Assembly (NCBI GenBank): GCA_046565595.1
Contig: JBKHYG010000065.1
Coordinates: forward strand, 1 to 17,810
Length of the DNA: 17,810 nt
Direction of reading: 5' to 3'
From: JBKHYG01 sp046565595
GTDB lineage: Bacteria; Actinomycetota; AC-67
In this document: positions 14,054 through 17,810 of the stretch, piece by piece
Layout: each line of letters starts with the position of its first letter
Position numbering within the stretch: position 1 is the stretch's first letter
The notes under the pieces: model-generated
Seen by the model: the letters and a program-made list of their open reading frames with translations, nothing else
What the model was told of the DNA's origin: nothing
The model's database searches: none
Position numbers and translations under genes: made by a program

Positions 14054-15151
14054 CTAGTGGAAAAGGTCTGAGTACAAGCGTGCCGCAACGGCCTGCAGGC
14101 CTGCTGCTGCGCGCGTGCGGGCCTCTCGCAGGTCACCACCGAAGTGCTCCTCGAGGGACCGAACCTCTTTGAACGGCCCTTGATCGAGGCGGTTCGCGCC
14201 GACCAAAGCGACCACGGGGATCCCGGCCTCTTCCGCATATGAGGCGACGATCCCGGCGGCCTTGCCGGCTAGAGATGTTTGATCAAGGGTGCCTTCGCCG
14301 GTGATCACGAGATCTATGCCCGCCATGCGCTCACGGAAGTTGATCGCTTCCAGTACTACCGAGGCCCCCGACTCGAGCCGCGCGCCCAAGGCGTGCAGCA
14401 TCGCCCCCGTTCCGCCTGCGGCTCCGCCCCCCGTCACACCGTCGATCTGGATGCCGGTCTGCTCTGCGAAGACGCCGGCGAAGCGGGCCAGAGCATCCTC
14501 GACCCGGTCTATCTCTGGCGCCGTGGCGCCCTTCTGAGGTCCGAAGGCATGAGCACTCCCCTTCAACGGAAGCATCACATCGCACGCTGCAAGAACATCG
14601 ACTCCCGCGAGCCTGCGGTCCAAGCCCGCCAGATCAACCAGAGCGGTCTGCTCGAGCGCCTCGATCCCCTCGCCCACAGGTTTACCGTGGCGGTCGTAGA
14701 AGCCGACGCCTAGGGCTCTAGCCATGCCGATGCCGGCATCCATGGTCGCGCTTCCACCCAGGCCCACGACCAACCGTTTGGCTCCTCGCGCCAGAGCGGC
14801 CTTGATGCACTCTCCCGTCACGTGCGTGGTTGCTTGAAGAGGGGATCGTTTCGCGGTCTCGACGAGGCTCAGGCCGGATGATTGGGCCAGTTCGACGATG
14901 CCGGTCCCGTCCTCCATCACGCCAACATGCGCCCGCACCGGAACGCCCATCGGCCCCCTGGAGATGACGCCGATGACGCTGCTAGACATCAGCGAGGTCA
15001 GCGTATCGAGGGTGCCTTCTCCCCCGTCGGCTACCGGACAGATATCTACGAAAGCGCCCGCAGCACGGCTGCCGCGCGCGATCGCCTCGGCCGCCTGCGT
15101 AGCGGTCAGCGAGTCACGGAACTTGTCGGGAGCAACCAGGATCCTCGGCAC
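14054..15151 (-). CDS. Glycerate kinase (GlxK/GarK type)
   Basis: ATP-dependent kinase making phosphoglycerate (2-phosphoglycerate in characterised GarK/GlxK members) from D-glycerate, cytosolic. Protein of 365 residues, normal for the GlxK/GarK family. Motifs in order: ILVAPDKFRDSLTATQAAEAI at the N-terminus, PVADGGEGTLD (about 39-49), VGLGGSATMDAG, ACDVMLPLKGS, AFGPQKGAT, VTGGGAAGGTGA and DLVITGEGTLDQTS with KAAG. The start is GTG at 15151, with TATCCT 7 nt upstream and no Shine-Dalgarno sequence, i.e. probably leaderless. The stop directly abuts a long hairpin shared with the convergent LVIVD gene. No other glycerate or glyoxylate gene is nearby, so its role as entry of glycerate into glycolysis rests on the family alone. 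Confidence 0.93.
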   Translation of the reverse strand: MPRILVAPDKFRDSLTATQAAEAIARGSRAAGAFVDICPVADGGEGTLDTLTSLMSSSVIGVISRGPMGVPVRAHVGVMEDGTGIVELAQSSGLSLVETAKRSPLQATTHVTGECIKAALARGAKRLVVGLGGSATMDAGIGMARALGVGFYDRHGKPVGEGIEALEQTALVDLAGLDRRLAGVDVLAACDVMLPLKGSAHAFGPQKGATAPEIDRVEDALARFAGVFAEQTGIQIDGVTGGGAAGGTGAMLHALGARLESGASVVLEAINFRERMAGIDLVITGEGTLDQTSLAGKAAGIVASYAEEAGIPVVALVGANRLDQGPFKEVRSLEEHFGGDLREARTRAAAGLQAVAARLYSDLFH

Positions 15152-15158
15152 GCGCCGA

Positions 15159-15164
15159 AGGATA
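15159..15164 (-). promoter_or_regulatory. Candidate -10 element of glycerate kinase (leaderless)
   Basis: TATCCT on the minus strand, 7 nt before the GTG at 15151. The 60-bp gap to the upstream gene also holds a hairpin, so the promoter sits just after a probable terminator. Confidence 0.52.
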
Positions 15165-15172
15165 GGCGCACA

Positions 15173-15193
15173 CCGCCCCTCCCGAAGGGGCGG
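15173..15193 (-). terminator. Hairpin after the Tat-type propeller gene
   Basis: An 8-bp GC-rich stem (15173-15180 with 15186-15193) and a 5-nt loop, 18 nt beyond the stop at 15212-15214 of the minus-strand gene and before the glycerate kinase -10. It likely separates the two transcription units; no U-tract. Confidence 0.55.
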
Positions 15194-15211
15194 CCGCCGC
15201 GATCGGTGGTT

Positions 15212-16630
15212 CTAGAGGGGTAGGCGCTTCAGGACCCGGAATCCGACCTCGGTGTCCGAGACGAACACATAGCCAGGGGTGTTCGGATGCTGCTTGGCAG
15301 CCCAGGCGTCGGTCCATTCGGGCAGGAAGTAGCGGGACTCGGTGATGTTCACCGGAACCGGGACGGGGGAATCCAGGACCACCGGATCGTTCAAGGGCGA
15401 CAAGTCGAGTTCGCGGACGCCGTTGCCCATCCACGCCAAGGGCATCCAGTCGCCGGAGGGATCGATGTTGAACTCGTGCGCGGTGCACGCGATGTCCAAC
15501 TCGGTGGTGACCTCGTTGTCTTCGCTGATGCGGATGCCTGGGTGGCTGAGGTTCTGCGTGTAGAACTGACCAACCGGGACAGGGGCCGTCTCGAACATGC
15601 GTTTCCCGTCCGGGCCGATCGGCCCTAGGTCCAAGATGTGGACACCGCCGCCCGGGCAGACCGGAGTGCCGGCATCTGAGGTCGCGACGAACTCGTCGAC
15701 GGCGAGCAGATGGCGACCGTTCGGATGCAGCACGACCTCGTGGTGGATCTTGAGGTTCGGGCTGTCGATGACACCAACCAGTTCCGGTGCCTTGAGCTTG
15801 GGACCGGTGGTGTCCCACACGAACGACAGGTTGATGCTGGACACATATGCACGGTTACCGTCTGGACTGAAAGTGATGTCGTGAGGACCGTTACCGGTCT
15901 TCGCCAGATCGTGCGTCTTCCCGACCGGCGGCCACACCGACAGGTCGAGGATCTCCACGACAGGGTTACGGTCCCCGATGGCCTGGTTGGCCGTATAGGC
16001 GACGGGCTGGTTGGGGTGAACGACCACGGTGTGCGCAGCCGGGCTCTTGGTCCACTTGAACGGACTGCCGGTCTCGGTCACGAAGGGGCTTCGCAGCCAA
16101 TCGGCGGTCATCGTCGCCCCCGGCTCGGGCTGCGCCCGGATGCCGACCACGACCACAGCCCCTCGGGCTCCCAGACCGGTCTGAGCTTGGCAGCTGTAGG
16201 TGTCGTTGCTGGCTAGCAGGATGAAGGCGTCGTAGTCGATGCCGCCGATCGTGTGGTCGACCTCGACGACACCGATGTCGTTGGCGCCGGTCGGACAGAA
16301 CGCGTTGAAGACGAACTGGGGGTTATCGGGATCGGTCACATCGATCACATTCAGGCCGCCGTGAGGTTCGGCGTTGATGATCGGCTGCTGGGTGGCTGGC
16401 ACGCCTTCGAGAGGCGGCGTCGTGTCTCGCGATCCCACCAGGGCGAAGGTTCGGGTCTGGCCGTCGACCTCTCGCGTGATGAATTCGAGGTGGGTCGCGC
16501 CCGGCACCTCCATCAACGCGACCTCCTGATAGCCCGAAGCCTGAACCGCCGTAGCGGTCCCTCCAGCGAACACCCCTGCTCCGAGCCCGGATAGGGCTAG
16601 CAGACCTACTAGAACATCCCTGCGCTTCAA
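15212..16630 (-). CDS. Tat-exported beta-propeller protein with His-led blades
   Basis: Exported protein of 472 residues, function unknown. The N-terminus MKRRDVLVGLLALSGLGAG looks like a Tat signal (KRRDVL then a hydrophobic core), with cleavage likely near residue 31. The rest is a beta-propeller of LVIVD/YVTN-like repeats: GLNVIDVTDPDNPQFV, VVEILDLSVWPP, GVHILDLGPIG and VRELDLSPLN. Blade strands open with His in a recurring pattern: His47, His90, His200 (AHTVVVHPN), His250 (PHDITFSPDG), His297 (HHEVVLHPNG) and His385 (AHEFNIDPSG). The TTG start has GGAGGT 3 nt upstream. It is divergent from nadA over 125 bp. A 3-(hydroxy)acid, sulfur or copper enzyme role cannot be read from sequence; it could equally be a structural surface protein. 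Confidence 0.82.
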   Translation of the reverse strand: MKRRDVLVGLLALSGLGAGVFAGGTATAVQASGYQEVALMEVPGATHLEFITREVDGQTRTFALVGSRDTTPPLEGVPATQQPIINAEPHGGLNVIDVTDPDNPQFVFNAFCPTGANDIGVVEVDHTIGGIDYDAFILLASNDTYSCQAQTGLGARGAVVVVGIRAQPEPGATMTADWLRSPFVTETGSPFKWTKSPAAHTVVVHPNQPVAYTANQAIGDRNPVVEILDLSVWPPVGKTHDLAKTGNGPHDITFSPDGNRAYVSSINLSFVWDTTGPKLKAPELVGVIDSPNLKIHHEVVLHPNGRHLLAVDEFVATSDAGTPVCPGGGVHILDLGPIGPDGKRMFETAPVPVGQFYTQNLSHPGIRISEDNEVTTELDIACTAHEFNIDPSGDWMPLAWMGNGVRELDLSPLNDPVVLDSPVPVPVNITESRYFLPEWTDAWAAKQHPNTPGYVFVSDTEVGFRVLKRLPL

Positions 16631-16633
16631 GTG

Positions 16634-16639
16634 ACCTCC
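16634..16639 (-). promoter_or_regulatory. Ribosome binding site fixing a TTG start
   Basis: GGAGGT on the minus strand, 3 nt before the TTG at 16630. It supports the TTG as the true start of the Tat-type propeller gene, since the codons that follow encode the signal peptide. Confidence 0.6.
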
Positions 16640-16742
16640 GATGGTGGTTCGTCAACCGTTCGGTTCGACCTCGGGCCCCCGCAGTCCTGCCAGAGGCCCG
16701 GTTCATCCGGTTGATACCAGAACGCTCCGACCTGGCGACGAC

Positions 16743-16748
16743 TACCAT
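16743..16748 (+). promoter_or_regulatory. Candidate -10 element of nadA (leaderless)
   Basis: TACCAT, 7 nt before the GTG at 16756. The opposite strand reads TATGGT at 16744-16749, so a minus-strand promoter for the divergent propeller gene could overlap it. Confidence 0.5.
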
Positions 16749-16755
16749 AGGACCC

Positions 16756-17810
16756 GTGAGCAGCACCGAGAAGCTCCTCATCATCGACCCGAAGCCCTCC
16801 CCTTCGACCAGCGAGCGCGGGACGATCTGTGCGGAGCCACCAGCCCCAAGCGACCCCAACCTGGTAGCTCGGGCCACCGCTGCGCGCCTGAGCCTCGGCG
16901 ACCAGGTCACGATCCTGGGTCACCACTATCAGCGTGACGAGGTCATCGCCTTCGCCGACGCCCGCGGAGACTCGTTCCGTCTCGCCAGGTTCGCGGCCGA
17001 CTCGGGCTCTCCCTATGTGGTCTTCCTCGGGGTCCATTTCATGGCCGAATCCGCAGACATCCTCACCCCCGACGAGGTCGAGGTGATCCTGCCCGACCTG
17101 GCCGCTGGGTGTTCCATGGCCGACATGGCTCAACTCGGTCAGGTCGAAGAGGCCTGGGAGTTGTTGGAAGGCGTCATCCCCGGCAGGACGACACCGGTCA
17201 CCTACATGAACTCTTCCGCGGCGATCAAGGCGCTGACGGGACGGGAAGGCGGAGCGGTTTGCACCTCCTCGAACGCCGAAGGGATCATGCGGTGGGCCTT
17301 CGGGCAGCGCGACAAGATCCTGTTCCTGCCCGACCAGCATCTGGGTCGCAACACCGCCGTCCGCGAACTGGGGCTAGGTCTAGACGATTGCGTCGTGTGG
17401 AACCCGTTCGAGGATCTGGGAGGCCTGACCGAGGAGCAGCTCGAGGCTGCGAAGGTGATCCTGTGGCAAGGTCACTGCAGCGTGCACCAGAGGTTCATGC
17501 CCGAGCATGTCGCGAAGGTTCGAGCCGAACTCCCAGATGTGCAGGTGATCGTGCACCCAGAGTGCCGCTACGAGGTCGTGCAGCTGGCCGACCAGGTGGG
17601 ATCGACCGAGAAGATCATCCGAACGATCCGAGAAGCTCCCTCTGGCAGCGTCTGGGCGGTCGGCACGGAACTGAACCTCGTCTCACGACTAGCAAACGAG
17701 AACCCGGATAAGACGGTCGCCTTCTTGGAGGACACGGTCTGCTTCTGCGCGACCATGAACCGGATCGATCTGCCGCATGTCGTGTGGGCTCTCGAGAACC
17801 TGGTGGAAGG
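16756..17810 (+). CDS. nadA: Quinolinate synthase, 3' end outside window
   Basis: Condenses iminoaspartate with dihydroxyacetone phosphate to quinolinate in de novo NAD synthesis, using one [4Fe-4S] cluster. 351 codons are visible and the frame runs off the end. Motifs: ILGHHYQRDEV (53-63), GDSFRLA, FLGVHFMAESADIL, AAGCSMADM, VTYMNSSAAIKA, CTSSNAEGI, LFLPDQHLGRNTA, WQGHCSVHQRF, VHPECRYEVV, GTELNLVSRL and DTVCFCATMN. Cys119, Cys241 and Cys329 fit the three cluster ligands and the spacing I recall for the Bacillus enzyme. The GTG start has TACCAT 7 nt upstream and no ribosome site (leaderless). In many bacteria nadB and nadC follow, but that lies beyond the window. A sulfur-donor pair and an A-type carrier lie within 6 kb. 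Confidence 0.96.
   Translation, partial: MSSTEKLLIIDPKPSPSTSERGTICAEPPAPSDPNLVARATAARLSLGDQVTILGHHYQRDEVIAFADARGDSFRLARFAADSGSPYVVFLGVHFMAESADILTPDEVEVILPDLAAGCSMADMAQLGQVEEAWELLEGVIPGRTTPVTYMNSSAAIKALTGREGGAVCTSSNAEGIMRWAFGQRDKILFLPDQHLGRNTAVRELGLGLDDCVVWNPFEDLGGLTEEQLEAAKVILWQGHCSVHQRFMPEHVAKVRAELPDVQVIVHPECRYEVVQLADQVGSTEKIIRTIREAPSGSVWAVGTELNLVSRLANENPDKTVAFLEDTVCFCATMNRIDLPHVVWALENLVE

Noticed and set aside
16711..16716. TTGATA as the -35 element of nadA
   Set aside because: It is 26 nt from the TACCAT -10, outside the usual 16-19 nt.
16627..17340. Open frame on the minus strand opposite nadA
   Set aside because: Shadow of nadA, whose cluster and substrate motifs are all in the plus-strand frame.

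Overview
The window reads as a compact chromosomal segment of a GC-rich actinobacterium (Actinomycetota). The lineage call is inference. It rests on high GC by eye, many GTG/TTG starts, -10 hexamers (TANNNT) placed 6-8 nt before start codons as in leaderless actinobacterial genes, a gamma-alpha fused KorA with KorB, and a cysteine desulfurase/TusA pair that resembles an actinobacterial fusion protein. I see no rRNA, tRNA, IS element, CRISPR array, prophage or integron. No gene-free stretch exceeds about 150 bases.

Layout. 1-1270 (+): the 3' part of an SDR oxidoreductase, then a YqgE/AlgH protein. 1283-3111 (-): trpD, translationally coupled to a HAD phosphatase. 3156-3602 (+): an RpiB-like isomerase with changed active-site residues, divergent from trpD and overlapping tail to tail with a DUF72 gene (3581-4507, -). 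4549-6905 (-): a tight three-gene unit of a degenerate response-regulator receiver, a small protein resembling gluconate 2-dehydrogenase subunit 3, and a GMC flavoprotein with a four-cysteine cluster. 6967-7749 (+): an aquaporin, closed by a strong hairpin. 7811-10680 (-): korA-korB. 10826-12224 (+): a cysteine desulfurase homologue and TusA, ending in a perfect palindrome. 12252-12599 (-): an A-type Fe-S carrier. 12731-13996 (+) and 15212-16630 (-): two exported beta-propeller-like proteins flanking a glycerate kinase gene (14054-15151, -). 16756-17810 (+): nadA, cut by the window end.

Functional themes. Much of the right half concerns Fe-S chemistry: KorAB and NadA are Fe-S enzymes, and the desulfurase/TusA and A-type carrier genes are Fe-S or sulfur-trafficking genes. 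Central metabolism is represented by KorAB, TrpD, glycerate kinase and the RpiB-like protein.

The points most worth checking are these. The desulfurase homologue keeps its cysteine loop but has His where the PLP-binding Lys should be. The receiver/subunit-3/GMC unit combines a receiver lacking phosphorylation residues with an apparently cytosolic GMC complex. The two exported propellers share His-led blades. Six genes show a uniform leaderless promoter architecture.
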